This document shows positions 8,744 through 16,353 of a stretch of 64,000 nucleotides of DNA, one piece after another. The notes beneath the pieces were generated by a model that was not told the origin of the DNA, did no database searches, and saw only the letters and a list, made by a program, of their open reading frames with translations. Source of the stretch: Amycolatopsis sp. WQ 127309 (GTDB taxonomy: Bacteria > Actinomycetota > Actinomycetes > Mycobacteriales > Pseudonocardiaceae); NCBI RefSeq assembly GCF_023023025.1, contig NZ_CP095481.1, positions 682,001 through 746,000 on the forward strand. The letters are read 5' to 3'. Both the position numbers and the translations under genes were made by a program. The first letter of the stretch is position 1. Every line of letters begins with the position of its first letter.

Positions 8744-9373
8744 ATGACTCGTCCCGAATCCGCCGCCGAGGTCTTCGACGCGCTCGGCAAGGACTACGAA
8801 GCCGCCTTCCGCACCGCGATCGCCCAGCGGGACGCGATCACGGCGTTGATCGGATCGCTGCCCCCGCGGGCGAAGGTGCTCGACCTGGGCTCGGGCACCG
8901 GGCGCCCGGTCGCCGAGCTGCTGGCCGCGGCGGGCCACGACGTCACCGGGTACGACATCGCACCGAAGATGGTCGAGATCGCGCGGGCGCAGGTGCCCGC
9001 CGCCCGGTTCGAGCTCGGCGACCTGCGCGAACTGACCTTCGAGGACGGCACCTGGGACGCGGTCACGACGTTCTTCTCGCTGCTGCAGCTCACGCGCGCG
9101 GAGCAGGAGACCGTGCTCGGCCGGCTGGCGGCCTGGGTGAAACCGGGCGGCCTGGTCCTGCTGGCCACCGTGCCGGCGGATGTCGACGGGCTCGACATCG
9201 TCTTCATGGGACACCCCGTGCGCGCGAGCAGTTTCACCGCCGAAGCGCTGGCCGGGCTGCTCCGCGCGGCCGGGCTCGAGATCATCCGCGAGGAGCGAGC
9301 GGAGTTCGTCCCGGACCACCCCGGTGCCGCGCCCGAGCCGCACGTCTACCTGACCGCGCGCCGGGTTTCGTGA
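8744..9373 (+). CDS. Class I SAM-dependent methyltransferase
   Basis: This 209-residue methyltransferase has the Rossmann motif I VLDLGSGTGRPVAELL (about 42-57), an acidic motif II region (VTGYDIAPKMVEIARAQ), and motif IV/post-I DGTWDAVTTFFSLLQL. The substrate is unknown. ATG 8744 is chosen because AAGGTGGG precedes it and the fold begins there. It is divergent from the beta-helix glycosidase, and the 150-bp gap contains a GTATCGATAC palindrome near 8697 that could be an operator. The 3' side has about 100 bp before the PucR-type regulator, so it is probably a single gene. Confidence 0.88.
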   Translation: MTRPESAAEVFDALGKDYEAAFRTAIAQRDAITALIGSLPPRAKVLDLGSGTGRPVAELLAAAGHDVTGYDIAPKMVEIARAQVPAARFELGDLRELTFEDGTWDAVTTFFSLLQLTRAEQETVLGRLAAWVKPGGLVLLATVPADVDGLDIVFMGHPVRASSFTAEALAGLLRAAGLEIIREERAEFVPDHPGAAPEPHVYLTARRVS

Positions 9374-9478
9374 GTCAGTCGTGGCGTCAACCCCTCACCG
9401 GGAAGATCACCCGGCGGATATGAATTTTACTCAACTTCGTGCGTATCCCGGGCGCCGGAACCCGAGCTAAAGTGAGGG

Positions 9479-10654
9479 ATGGGCATCGAAGCTCTGGCCA
9501 GGCCGGTACCTCGCGAACACCGTGAGCTGGTGCGCGAAATGCTGGGCCGGCTGCCGGAGTTCGCCGATCGCCTCGCCCGGCTGCTCAGCGACGAGGACGA
9601 GTTCTACCGCCAGGTCGACCACGTCGCGCCGGCCGAGCTGCGCAAGGTCTGCCACGCCAACCTCGAACGCGCGCTCACGGCGCTGGCCGACGGCCACGGC
9701 CTGGCCCTCGACGCGGCCCGCAAGACCGGGCTCGTCCAAGCGCGGCAGGGCATTCCGCTGCCGGCGGTGCTGCGCGCGTTCCGGATCGGCGGCACGTTCG
9801 TCTACGAGGCCCTGCTGGAGCTGGCCGGGCCCGAGTTCCTCAGCTCCACCCGCACGATCGAGATCAACTCCTACGTCTGGAAGGCGATCGACCTCTACTC
9901 GGACGCGCTGACCACGGCGTACGACGAGGTCGCGGCCGAGCCGTCGCACGCGAACGTCCAGCGGCTGGACGACCTGCTGCGCGGCCGGCTGGCCGGTCAG
10001 TCCGAAATGGAGTCCGCGGCCCGCGAGCTGGGGCTGCCGACCGCGGGCATGTTCGTCGCCGTCGTCACCGAACGCGTCGAACCGGACGGACAGGACACGG
10101 TCGAGGCCTTGATGCGGGCGCGGCGCTGGCGGTCGGCCTGGCGGCCCGGCGGCGAAGCGGGCCTGGTCGCGATCGACCGGATCGAAGACGTCCGGCGGCT
10201 GCGGGAGGTGCTGGGTTCACTGCCGGTCGCGGCCGGGCTGAGCCGGCCGTTCACCGGCTTCCCGGACGTCCCGGACGCGCTGCACCGGGCCCGGATCGCG
10301 CGCCGCTCCCTGCCGTCGGCGACCGCGGGCGTGGTGGTGTTCGGCGACTCGCCGGTGACCACGCTGGTCGCGGCCGCGCCGGGGATGGCCCGCGACGTCG
10401 TGCGGTCCGCGTTGGCGGGGGTGCTGACGCTGCCGGGCGCCGAGCGCAAGGTCCTGCTCGACACGCTGCTCGCGTGGTTCGGCGGCCACGGGTCGGCGAA
10501 GGAGGCGGCGGACCGGTTGTTCGTGCACCCCAACACCGTCCGCTACCGCCTGCGGCGCGTGCAGGAGCTGACCAAGCGCGACCTGACCGACCCGGTGGAC
10601 ATCGGCGAGCTGTACGTCGCCCTCGAATCGGTACGACTGGATCCCGTCGATTGA
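9479..10654 (+). CDS. PucR/CdaR-type transcriptional regulator
   Basis: This 391-residue regulator has an N-terminal RsbRD-like helical sensor (residues about 10-160, beginning PREHRELVREMLGRLPEFADRLARLL), a central GGDEF-like/CdaR middle part, and a C-terminal PucR-type helix-turn-helix (GSAKEAADRLFVHPNTVRYRLRRVQELTKRDL, about 340-372). Related proteins sense small metabolites; the target here is unknown. TAAAGT ends 5 bp upstream of the ATG, so initiation may be leaderless even though GAGGG lies against the start. Its stop codon is embedded in the -35 box of the next gene. Confidence 0.85.
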   Translation: MGIEALARPVPREHRELVREMLGRLPEFADRLARLLSDEDEFYRQVDHVAPAELRKVCHANLERALTALADGHGLALDAARKTGLVQARQGIPLPAVLRAFRIGGTFVYEALLELAGPEFLSSTRTIEINSYVWKAIDLYSDALTTAYDEVAAEPSHANVQRLDDLLRGRLAGQSEMESAARELGLPTAGMFVAVVTERVEPDGQDTVEALMRARRWRSAWRPGGEAGLVAIDRIEDVRRLREVLGSLPVAAGLSRPFTGFPDVPDALHRARIARRSLPSATAGVVVFGDSPVTTLVAAAPGMARDVVRSALAGVLTLPGAERKVLLDTLLAWFGGHGSAKEAADRLFVHPNTVRYRLRRVQELTKRDLTDPVDIGELYVALESVRLDPVD

Positions 10655-10679
10655 CTTTCGATAGATATCCAGCGATAGT
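10651..10679 (+). promoter_or_regulatory. Sigma70-type promoter for leaderless DUF2975 gene
   Basis: TTGACT (10651-10656) and GATAGT (10674-10679) are separated by exactly 17 bp, and the -10 ends 6 bp before ATG 10686. The start codon should therefore be at or very near the transcription start. The -35 overlaps the stop codon of the upstream regulator gene. Confidence 0.7.
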
Positions 10680-10685
10680 CGTCAC

Positions 10686-11165
10686 ATGTTCGCAGAGAAG
10701 TGGGCCGTACCCGTGCTCCGGGTCTTCCTCGTCGTGCTGTTCGCCGTCCTGGTCGTCTTCCAGACGTTCTCGCTGCCTGGCGGGATCGCGTACACGACGT
10801 CGCAGAACCCGAACGACGCGAGCCTGCGGTGGCCGCTGACCGCGATCGCGGTGTTCCTGGTGCTGTGCGTCGAGGTGGTGGTGGTCGCGACGTGGAAGCT
10901 GCTGACCCTGGTCAAGAAGGACCGGATCTTCACCAGCGGCGCCCTGAAGTGGGTCGACGCGATCGTCTGGGCCGTGGTCGCCGCGTGGGTGGTCTTCGCC
11001 GGCATGCTGATCTTCGTCGGCTTCAACGCGGACGACCCGGGGATGCCGATGCTGTTGTTCCTGGTCACCGTCGGGATCACGGTGATCGGCCTGCTGATGG
11101 TGGTCATGCGCGCCCTGCTGCGCCAGGCCACTACGCTGCGTACCGACATGGAAGCGGTCATCTGA
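10686..11165 (+). CDS. DUF2975 membrane protein
   Basis: This 159-residue membrane protein has four predicted helices (about 8-28, 50-70, 90-112, 122-146) and belongs to the DUF2975 family. In Gram-positive genomes this family is regularly paired with a short YozG-type HTH protein, as here. The function is not established. The next gene's ATG overlaps its TGA (ATGA), showing tight translational coupling. The promoter is a clear TTGACT-17-GATAGT with a leaderless start. Confidence 0.85.
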   Translation: MFAEKWAVPVLRVFLVVLFAVLVVFQTFSLPGGIAYTTSQNPNDASLRWPLTAIAVFLVLCVEVVVVATWKLLTLVKKDRIFTSGALKWVDAIVWAVVAAWVVFAGMLIFVGFNADDPGMPMLLFLVTVGITVIGLLMVVMRALLRQATTLRTDMEAVI

Positions 11166-11371
11166 TGGCGATCGTCGTGCGCATCGACGTCGAGCTCGCC
11201 AAGCGCAAGCTGAGCGTCGGCGAGTTCGCGGAGAAGGTCGGGCTGACGCCGGCCAACGTCGCCGTCCTGAAGAACGGCCGTGCGAAAGCCGTGCGCTTCA
11301 GCACGCTGGAAGCCATGTGCCGGGTCCTCGAGTGCCAGCCCGGCGACCTGCTCGAGTGGGTCGACGACTAG
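11165..11371 (+). CDS. Small Cro/CI (YozG-type) HTH regulator
   Basis: This 68-residue protein is a single helix-turn-helix domain: MAIVVRIDVELAKRKLSVGEFAEKVGLTPANVAVLKNGRAKAVRF, followed by the STLEAMCRVLECQPGDLLEW ending typical of YozG-like Xre proteins. It starts in the ATGA overlap with the DUF2975 gene, so the two are co-expressed and probably work together, with the membrane protein perhaps modulating the regulator. The 3' end overlaps the convergent MarR gene by 4 bp. Confidence 0.88.
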   Translation: MAIVVRIDVELAKRKLSVGEFAEKVGLTPANVAVLKNGRAKAVRFSTLEAMCRVLECQPGDLLEWVDD

Positions 11372-11841
11372 GCGAGGTCGACGGGCCGCACCCGCAGCTT
11401 TTCGGCGATCCGGGCCAGGGCCTGCTGGTCGGCCGCGGTGAGCGGGTCGAGCACGAGCTGCCGCACGGCCCGCACGTGCGCCGGCGCCGCGGCGACGACC
11501 ACGGCGTAACCCGCGTCGGTCAGGGCGGCGAGCGTGTAGCGGCCGTCTTCGGGATCGGGTGAGCGCTCGACCCAGCCCCGCTGCTCGAACCGCTTGACCA
11601 CGTTGGACAGTCGCGAGAGCGAACCGTTGGCCAGGTAGGCGAGTTCGCTCATCCGCAGGCGGCGGTCCGGCGCCTCCGACATCTGGCTGAGCGCCAGGTA
11701 CTCGAACAGCGTGACGCCGGCTTCCTGCTGCAGCGGCGCTTCCAGCTTGCCCGGCAGCAGCAGGACGAGCGAGGCCAGCCCGGTCCAGGCGTCCTTTTCG
11801 GACGGCGTCAGCCAGCGCGGCTCGTCGTCATCGGGTGCCAT
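11368..11841 (-). CDS. MarR-family regulator
   Basis: This 157-residue winged-helix regulator shows the MarR pattern: a helical dimerisation N-terminus, LLPGKLEAPLQQEAGVTLFEYLALSQMSEAPDRRLRMSELAYLANGSLSRLSNVVKRFEQRGWVER and the wing SPDPEDGRYTLAALTDAG. TAGAGT ends 6 bp before the ATG, pointing to a leaderless message. It is divergent from the RidA gene, and a perfect 47-bp inverted repeat made of two operator palindromes lies between them, so it almost surely represses both. Confidence 0.9.
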   Translation of the reverse strand: MAPDDDEPRWLTPSEKDAWTGLASLVLLLPGKLEAPLQQEAGVTLFEYLALSQMSEAPDRRLRMSELAYLANGSLSRLSNVVKRFEQRGWVERSPDPEDGRYTLAALTDAGYAVVVAAAPAHVRAVRQLVLDPLTAADQQALARIAEKLRVRPVDLA

Positions 11842-11865
11842 GGGGGAACTCTACCCAGCCCGGCA

Positions 11866-11912
11866 TGACTTCACGCTTGAAGTCTGATACTTTGACTTCA
11901 AGCGTGAAGTCA
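11866..11912. promoter_or_regulatory. Twin MarR operator between marR-like and ridA-like genes
   Basis: Two 19-base arms (TGACTTCACGCTTGAAGTC and its exact reverse complement) flank a 9-bp spacer. Each arm is itself a dyad, ACTTCA-N4-TGAAGT, and the two dyad centres are 27 bp apart. This is the form expected for a MarR dimer binding two sites in a divergent promoter. The spacer TGATACTTT may hold -10 elements. Confidence 0.85.
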
Positions 11913-11926
11913 ATCGAAGGGACGAC

Positions 11927-12334
11927 ATGCCCGAGTTCTTCGTCACCCCCGGCTACGGCCCCAAGCACCTGGCCGCCCTGCACTACACGCAGGCGGTCCG
12001 GATCGGCGACCGCGTCGAGATCTCGGGCCAGGGCGGCTGGGACGACGACACCGTCTTCCCCGAGTCCCTGGAGGAGGAGATCGTCCAGGCCTTCGAGAAC
12101 GTCGAGCGCACGCTCGCCACCGCGGGCGCGAGCTGGACCGACGTGGTCGCGGTGGACTCGTTCCACATCCCCACGGAGCCCGGCACCATCGGCGACGACC
12201 ACACGCGCGTCATGGTGGAGCAGTTCCGCAAGCGCATGGGCGACCGAGCGCCCATCTGGACCCAGATCGGCGTCGCGGCTTTGGGCGCGCCGGGGATGCG
12301 GGTGGAGATCCGGGCCACGGCCGTCGTGAGCTGA
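11927..12334 (+). CDS. RidA-family protein
   Basis: This 135-residue protein has the RidA (YjgF/YER057c/UK114) chorismate-mutase-like fold. RidA proteins hydrolyse reactive enamine/imine intermediates and work as trimers; many subfamily members have lost the catalytic Arg. Typical segments are QAVRIGDRVEISGQGGWDDD, EIVQAFENVERTLATAGASWTDVVAVDSFHI and the C-terminal IGVAALGAPGMRVEIRATAVV, where the conserved Arg of the RidA active site (xxVEIRAxA) seems present as R in VEIRA. AAGGGA precedes ATG 11927. Probably repressed by the divergent MarR protein through the twin operator. Confidence 0.88.
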   Translation: MPEFFVTPGYGPKHLAALHYTQAVRIGDRVEISGQGGWDDDTVFPESLEEEIVQAFENVERTLATAGASWTDVVAVDSFHIPTEPGTIGDDHTRVMVEQFRKRMGDRAPIWTQIGVAALGAPGMRVEIRATAVVS

Positions 12335-12397
12335 CGCCCGGCCGGCGATGCCGGCGGCCCGGAACACCCGGCTCGCGGCCGAATGCCCGGCCCCGGG

Positions 12398-12895
12398 CTA
12401 AGCCGCGTCCAGCTCCACCAGCCTCGCCAGCTCCAGCAGGGTGCCCTCGAAGCCGGGGCCGGCGGTGAGCTCCACCGTGAGCGGGCCCCCGCGCCGGGCC
12501 GTGCCCACCGGGAGCGTCACCGCCGGCTCCGTCCACTGGGGACGGTCCACGGCGGCCGAGACGACCACGTCCGCTCTCGGCGCCGGGCGGCGGCGGCCGC
12601 CCGCGTCCAGGTCGAGCACCACGTTGCCGTGCAACGAAAGCAGGGCCGCCACGTCGGCGACGGCGTCACGCAGCTCGCGGTCGGCTATGGAGTCGGAATG
12701 GGCGCCGATCGCCGGGCGGGGCGGCTCGGCGTCGCGGGCCAGGCGGGGGACGAACCGCGCCAGGTCGCCGCGATCGCAGACGAGCGTGCGGATGCCCGGG
12801 ATGCCCGCCGACGGATCACTGAGGCTGACACCGACGCTCGCGGCCGCCGCCACGATCCGGGCACGCCAGCGAGCGGTGGCCGCGATGGCGACCAT
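12398..12895 (-). CDS. Hypothetical protein
   Basis: I do not recognise this protein. From ATG 12895 it is 165 residues: an N-terminal amphipathic/hydrophobic stretch (MVAIAATARWRARIVAAAASVGVSL), then a soluble alpha/beta region with LVCDRGDLARFVPRLARD and GNVVLDLDAGGRRRPAPRADVVVSAAVDRPQW, ending ELARLVELDAA. ATG is preceded by AGGA at 7 bp; a TTG at 12913 with GGGAG upstream is an alternative giving 171 residues. Codon use matches the neighbours. It is divergent from the DUF3068 gene, with the palindromes at 13060 and 13118 in between. Confidence 0.6.
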   Translation of the reverse strand: MVAIAATARWRARIVAAAASVGVSLSDPSAGIPGIRTLVCDRGDLARFVPRLARDAEPPRPAIGAHSDSIADRELRDAVADVAALLSLHGNVVLDLDAGGRRRPAPRADVVVSAAVDRPQWTEPAVTLPVGTARRGGPLTVELTAGPGFEGTLLELARLVELDAA

Positions 12896-13059
12896 CGGAG
12901 GATCCTGCGACAAAGTGGGGATTCTCCCTTGCGGTACTGCGCGGCGGAGTGAGGATCGTCCGATGGTGGGCCCACGCCCGTTGTGCCCGGGAACAAACAT
13001 GTTTGGTCGCTTGGTGCGAATGGCGGCGCACATGCGACCTTCCGGTCGTACCGGGTGTC

Positions 13060-13076
13060 TGTGACCGCCGGTCACA
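13060..13076. promoter_or_regulatory. Perfect 17-bp palindrome, putative operator
   Basis: TGTGACCG-C-CGGTCACA is a perfect dyad in the 260-bp gap between the hypothetical gene and the DUF3068 gene. The outer half-sites TGTGA/TCACA recall CRP/GlxR sites, but the spacer is 7 rather than 6 bp, so the binding protein is open. Confidence 0.5.
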
Positions 13077-13117
13077 CTTTGACGCCCGGCGTGGCGCGGG
13101 CCACTATCCGGGCACTG

Positions 13118-13133
13118 ATTACCGCCCGGTAAT
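13118..13133. promoter_or_regulatory. Envelope-locus motif, copy 1
   Basis: The perfect palindrome ATTACCG-CC-CGGTAAT lies 22 bp upstream of the DUF3068 start. It is one of five copies of KTACNNNYCGGTAR found at promoters of the cell-envelope locus (13.1-24.5 kb). The TAATTT within it could serve as -10. Confidence 0.6.
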
Positions 13134-13155
13134 TTGCGTGACACCAGGAGGACCG

Positions 13156-14235
13156 TTGCGACGTGCTTTCGGCCTGATCTTGCTGGCACTGGGCGTGTTC
13201 GCGGTCGCGGGCGCTGTGCTCCTGCCGACCTACGTCTACCCCAAGCTCGCCAAGGTGCCGCTCGACCAGGATTCGACGTCGCTGCTCGAAGGCACCGCGA
13301 GCCAGGTGCTCGCCGTGACGGACAACGGTTCCGGCCCGGTCTCGGCGATCCGCAAGGACGCCAAGCTGACCGCGACGGCCCACGTGCAGGCGAACTTCGC
13401 GGCGCCGGAGATGCACCAGGACACCGACTACGCGGTCTGGCTCCTGGCCGTACAGGTCACCGACGACGCCGACAACACCGTGCTCAGCGCGAGCAAGCGG
13501 CAGGTCTGCTTCGACCGGCGCACCGGCGAGGGCTACGAGCCGCGCGGCGAGTCCGACCCCAAGTGCGACGCCAAGAGCAGCTTCGTCACCGAGCTGAAGG
13601 ACAAGGCGGACAAGGACGGTCAGAAGCCGCCGGAGACGAACGACTACAAGGCGCAGCCCGGGTTGCAGTTCAAGTTCCCGTTCGGCACCGAGCAGCAGGA
13701 CTACAAGGTCTACGACGACAACACCGGCGCGGCCGTCACCGCCAAGTACTCCGGGACCGAGACCGTCGACGGGATCGAGACCTACAAGTTCGTCCAGGAC
13801 ATCCCCGACACCAAGACCGCCACGAAGGACGTGCCGGGCTCCCTCGTCGGCTCCGCGGACCCGACCGTCAAGGCCGACCTCTACTACCGCGGCGTCAACA
13901 CGCTGTGGGTGGAGCCGGTCACCGGGATCGAGGTCAAGCAGCAGCAACAGCAGCACCAGGAGCTGCGCTCCGGCACCGGCCAGCCGACCGTGGTGTTCGA
14001 CGGGACGCTCGCCTTCACCGCGGAGACCGTGGCGAAGATGGCCGACCAGGTGAACGCGAACAAGGGCCGCCTGGAGTTCCTCTCCAGCACCGGTCCCCTG
14101 TGGCTCGGGATCGGGGGCGGCGTGCTGATCATCGGCTCGATCGTGCTGCTGGCCCGGCGGCGCCGGGCCGAGCCCCCGGTCGCGCCGCGAGGGAAGCAGC
14201 CGCCGCGGAAGGTGCTCTTCACCGCCGGCCCCTGA
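13156..14235 (+). CDS. DUF3068 (PorA-like) envelope protein
   Basis: This 359-residue protein belongs to the DUF3068 family found in arabinogalactan-making actinobacteria; Rv0227c of M. tuberculosis is, from memory, the matching member. It has an N-terminal membrane anchor (RRAFGLILLALGVFAVAGAVLLPTYVYP), a large extracytoplasmic beta-rich domain, and a C-terminal helix followed by RRRRAEPP, so both ends cross the membrane. A TTG start at 13156 is chosen because AGGAGG sits 4 bp upstream; the open frame further upstream is non-conserved. The exact role is unknown. The convergent end is 1 bp from the methyltransferase stop. Confidence 0.82.
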   Translation: MRRAFGLILLALGVFAVAGAVLLPTYVYPKLAKVPLDQDSTSLLEGTASQVLAVTDNGSGPVSAIRKDAKLTATAHVQANFAAPEMHQDTDYAVWLLAVQVTDDADNTVLSASKRQVCFDRRTGEGYEPRGESDPKCDAKSSFVTELKDKADKDGQKPPETNDYKAQPGLQFKFPFGTEQQDYKVYDDNTGAAVTAKYSGTETVDGIETYKFVQDIPDTKTATKDVPGSLVGSADPTVKADLYYRGVNTLWVEPVTGIEVKQQQQQHQELRSGTGQPTVVFDGTLAFTAETVAKMADQVNANKGRLEFLSSTGPLWLGIGGGVLIIGSIVLLARRRRAEPPVAPRGKQPPRKVLFTAGP

Positions 14236-14236
14236 A

Positions 14237-14995
14237 TCACCGCCGCCGCAACACGAGAACCAGATTCCAGGAAGCGATTTCCCGCAGGGCCGGGACCCGC
14301 ACGATCCACATCGCCCAGCTCGGGTGATAACGCGGGTACCCGGCCACCAGATCGGCGAGCGGCGTCGCCTTCGCCCAGCGGAGCGCGGCGCCGACCGACA
14401 CCGGGAAAAGGCTTTCGCCGAATTTGTTCTTCGGCTGCTTCCCGAGTTTCCGGAAATACCGCTGACGCGCGTAGTAACCGCCGAGGAAATGCCACGGCGC
14501 GGTCTCGTGCCCGCCCCAGGGTGAATACCACGGCGTGAACGAGCAGAAGACGGTGCCGCCGGGCTTGGTCACCCGGCACATCTCGTCGAGCATCACCCAC
14601 GGCTTCGCGACGTGCTCCAGCACGTTCGACGAGTAGCAGACGTCCACGGATCCGCTGCGCACGGGCAGTTCCGTGCCGCTCGCGCGGATCATGTTCTCCC
14701 CCGGTTCGCCGCGCGCGGACAGCTCGCCGACGTCCGGGTCGACCCCGAGATAGGTCGCGCCGGCCGCGCGGAAAGCGTCCGAGAAATACCCCGGACCGCC
14801 CCCGACGTCGAGCACCGTGCGCCCGGACAGCGGAGCGTGGGCCGCCAGTTGCCGCACGGAGTCGGCGGCGAGCGCCGAGTAGAAGCCGTCCGGGTCCGTC
14901 TGTTCGGTGAGAAAGGTGCGGAAGAGCGTCACGGAACGGTGGAGCGTCGCGCGGTGCGGCTCGGTGTTCGGGGCGACGACCGGATTTACTGCCAT
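14237..14995 (-). CDS. Class I SAM methyltransferase of envelope locus
   Basis: This 252-residue methyltransferase matches the position and type of Rv0224c in the mycobacterial locus. It shows motif I GRTVLDVGGGPGYFSDAF, an acidic post-I (YLGVDPDVGE), and the Methyltransf_11 signature VDVCYSSNVLEHVAKPWVMLDEMCRVTKPGGTVF. The C-terminal half (WGGHETAPWHFLGGYYARQRYFRKLGKQPKNKFGESLFPVSV) is long and aromatic-rich, suggesting a lipid- or glycan-linked acceptor, but the substrate is not known. ATG 14995 is preferred; an in-frame start 19 codons upstream would run through the repeated promoter sequence. It is divergent from the GT4 gene. Confidence 0.85.
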   Translation of the reverse strand: MAVNPVVAPNTEPHRATLHRSVTLFRTFLTEQTDPDGFYSALAADSVRQLAAHAPLSGRTVLDVGGGPGYFSDAFRAAGATYLGVDPDVGELSARGEPGENMIRASGTELPVRSGSVDVCYSSNVLEHVAKPWVMLDEMCRVTKPGGTVFCSFTPWYSPWGGHETAPWHFLGGYYARQRYFRKLGKQPKNKFGESLFPVSVGAALRWAKATPLADLVAGYPRYHPSWAMWIVRVPALREIASWNLVLVLRRR

Positions 14996-15025
14996 TGAAC
15001 CATCGCTTTCCGAAATACGTTCCTC

Positions 15026-15059
15026 TACTGTGTACGCATACTGTGTACGCACCGGTAAC
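15026..15059. promoter_or_regulatory. Tandem 13-bp repeat plus envelope-locus motif, copy 2
   Basis: TACTGTGTACGCA occurs twice back to back (15026-15038, 15039-15051), and the second copy runs into the motif GTACGCACCGGTAA(C) at 15045-15059. It lies in the 95-bp divergent promoter region between the methyltransferase (start 14995) and the GT4 gene (start 15091). Exact tandem repeats of this spacing suit a regulator binding as a head-to-tail dimer. Confidence 0.65.
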
Positions 15060-15090
15060 CTAGCATCGTCGCTACAGTTTGGATAACCCG

Positions 15091-16353
15091 ATGGACCGTC
15101 CTCGTGTGCTCCTGGTCAACTGGCGCGACACCGGCCACCCCGAGGGCGGCGGGTCCGAGCGGTACGTCGAGCGGATGGCCGAAGGGCTCGCGAAAGCGGG
15201 CTACCGGGTCGAGATCCAGTGCGCGGCCTATCCGGGCGCGACCGCGGGCGAATGGCGTGACGGCGTCCGCTACCGGCGCCGCGGCAACAAGTTCGGCGTC
15301 TACGCGCACGCGCTGCGGGCGATCCGGCGGGCCCGCGCGGACCTGGTGGTGGACGTCCAGAACGGGATGCCGTTCTTCGCCCGGCTGGTCGCCGGCTGCC
15401 CGGTGCTGGTGCTCGTGCACCACGTCCACAAGGAACAGTGGATCAGCGCGCTGGGCGAGACGCTGGGCCGGGTCGGCTGGTGGATCGAGTCGCGGCTGGC
15501 GCCGTGGCTGTTCCGCGAGTGCGCCTACGTCACGGTTTCCGAGGTCACCAAGGCCGAGCTCGCCGGGCTGGGCGTCGGCCGCGACCGCGTCACCGTGGTC
15601 GCCAACGGCCTCGACGCGCCCCCGCCCGTGGCGGCCGGACGCGACAGTTCGCCCACGCTGGTCGCGGTGAGCCGGCTGGTGCCGCACAAGCGGATCGAGC
15701 ACGCCATCGACGTCGTCGCGCGGCTCGCGCGGCGCTGGCCGCAGCTGCGGCTGGAGGTCGTCGGCCAGGGGCCGTGGGACGAGGTGCTGCGGGCGCACGC
15801 GGCCGAGCGCGGCGTCGCGGACCGCGTCACCCTGCACGGCTGGGTCGACGAGCAGGCCAAGCACGAGATCCTGGCGCGCTCGTGGCTGCACCTGTGCCCG
15901 TCGGTCAAGGAGGGCTGGGGCATCGTCATCATGGAGGCGGCCGCGCACGGCGTGCCCTCGGTCGCCTACCGCGCCGCGGGCGGCGTCGCCGAGTCCATCG
16001 TGGACGGCCGGACCGGGCTGCTCGCCGACGACTTCGAAGACTTCACCGCCCGCGTCGACGGCCTGCTCGCGGACGGCCTGCGCCGCGCGGAGATGGGCCT
16101 GGCCGGCGCCGAACGGGCCGGGAAGTACAGCTGGGACCAGAGCGTCGGCGAGTTCGCGTCACTCGTGCGGGACGTCGCCGGCCGGCCCGCGCCGCGGCCC
16201 CGCGTCCTGAGTTCAGCCGGCTTGCTCCCGCACCGCGTCGCGGAACCGGTCCACCAGCCGGCCGGCGGCCGCCGCGCCGAAGTCCTTGCGGCGGGCGCGC
16301 ACGGTCACCGTGGTGGTGTCCCCCGTGGTCGCCGCGCCGAACGCCACGCCTGA
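15091..16353 (+). CDS. GT4-family glycosyltransferase
   Basis: This 420-residue retaining GT-B glycosyltransferase (family 4) corresponds to Rv0225 by position. The N-terminal domain has the glycine-rich acceptor loop HPEGGGSERYVERMAEGLAKAGYRV. The C-terminal donor domain has LVAVSRLVPHKRIEHAIDV and the EX7E region SVKEGWGIVIMEAAAHGVPSVAY, with the two glutamates of KEGWGIVIME. It acts at the cytoplasmic membrane face on a nucleotide-sugar donor. Oddity: the last 45 or so residues (after VRDVAGRPAPRPRV) look like shadow translation of the convergent gene, which it overlaps by 141 bp, so the ancestral stop may have been lost or shifted. An in-frame TTG lies 4 codons upstream of the chosen ATG. 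Confidence 0.85.
   Translation: MDRPRVLLVNWRDTGHPEGGGSERYVERMAEGLAKAGYRVEIQCAAYPGATAGEWRDGVRYRRRGNKFGVYAHALRAIRRARADLVVDVQNGMPFFARLVAGCPVLVLVHHVHKEQWISALGETLGRVGWWIESRLAPWLFRECAYVTVSEVTKAELAGLGVGRDRVTVVANGLDAPPPVAAGRDSSPTLVAVSRLVPHKRIEHAIDVVARLARRWPQLRLEVVGQGPWDEVLRAHAAERGVADRVTLHGWVDEQAKHEILARSWLHLCPSVKEGWGIVIMEAAAHGVPSVAYRAAGGVAESIVDGRTGLLADDFEDFTARVDGLLADGLRRAEMGLAGAERAGKYSWDQSVGEFASLVRDVAGRPAPRPRVLSSAGLLPHRVAEPVHQPAGGRRAEVLAAGAHGHRGGVPRGRRAERHA

Noticed and set aside
13060..13076. TGTGACCGCCGGTCACA as a firm CRP/GlxR site
   Set aside because: The spacer is 7 rather than 6 bp, so it is kept only as an unassigned palindrome.
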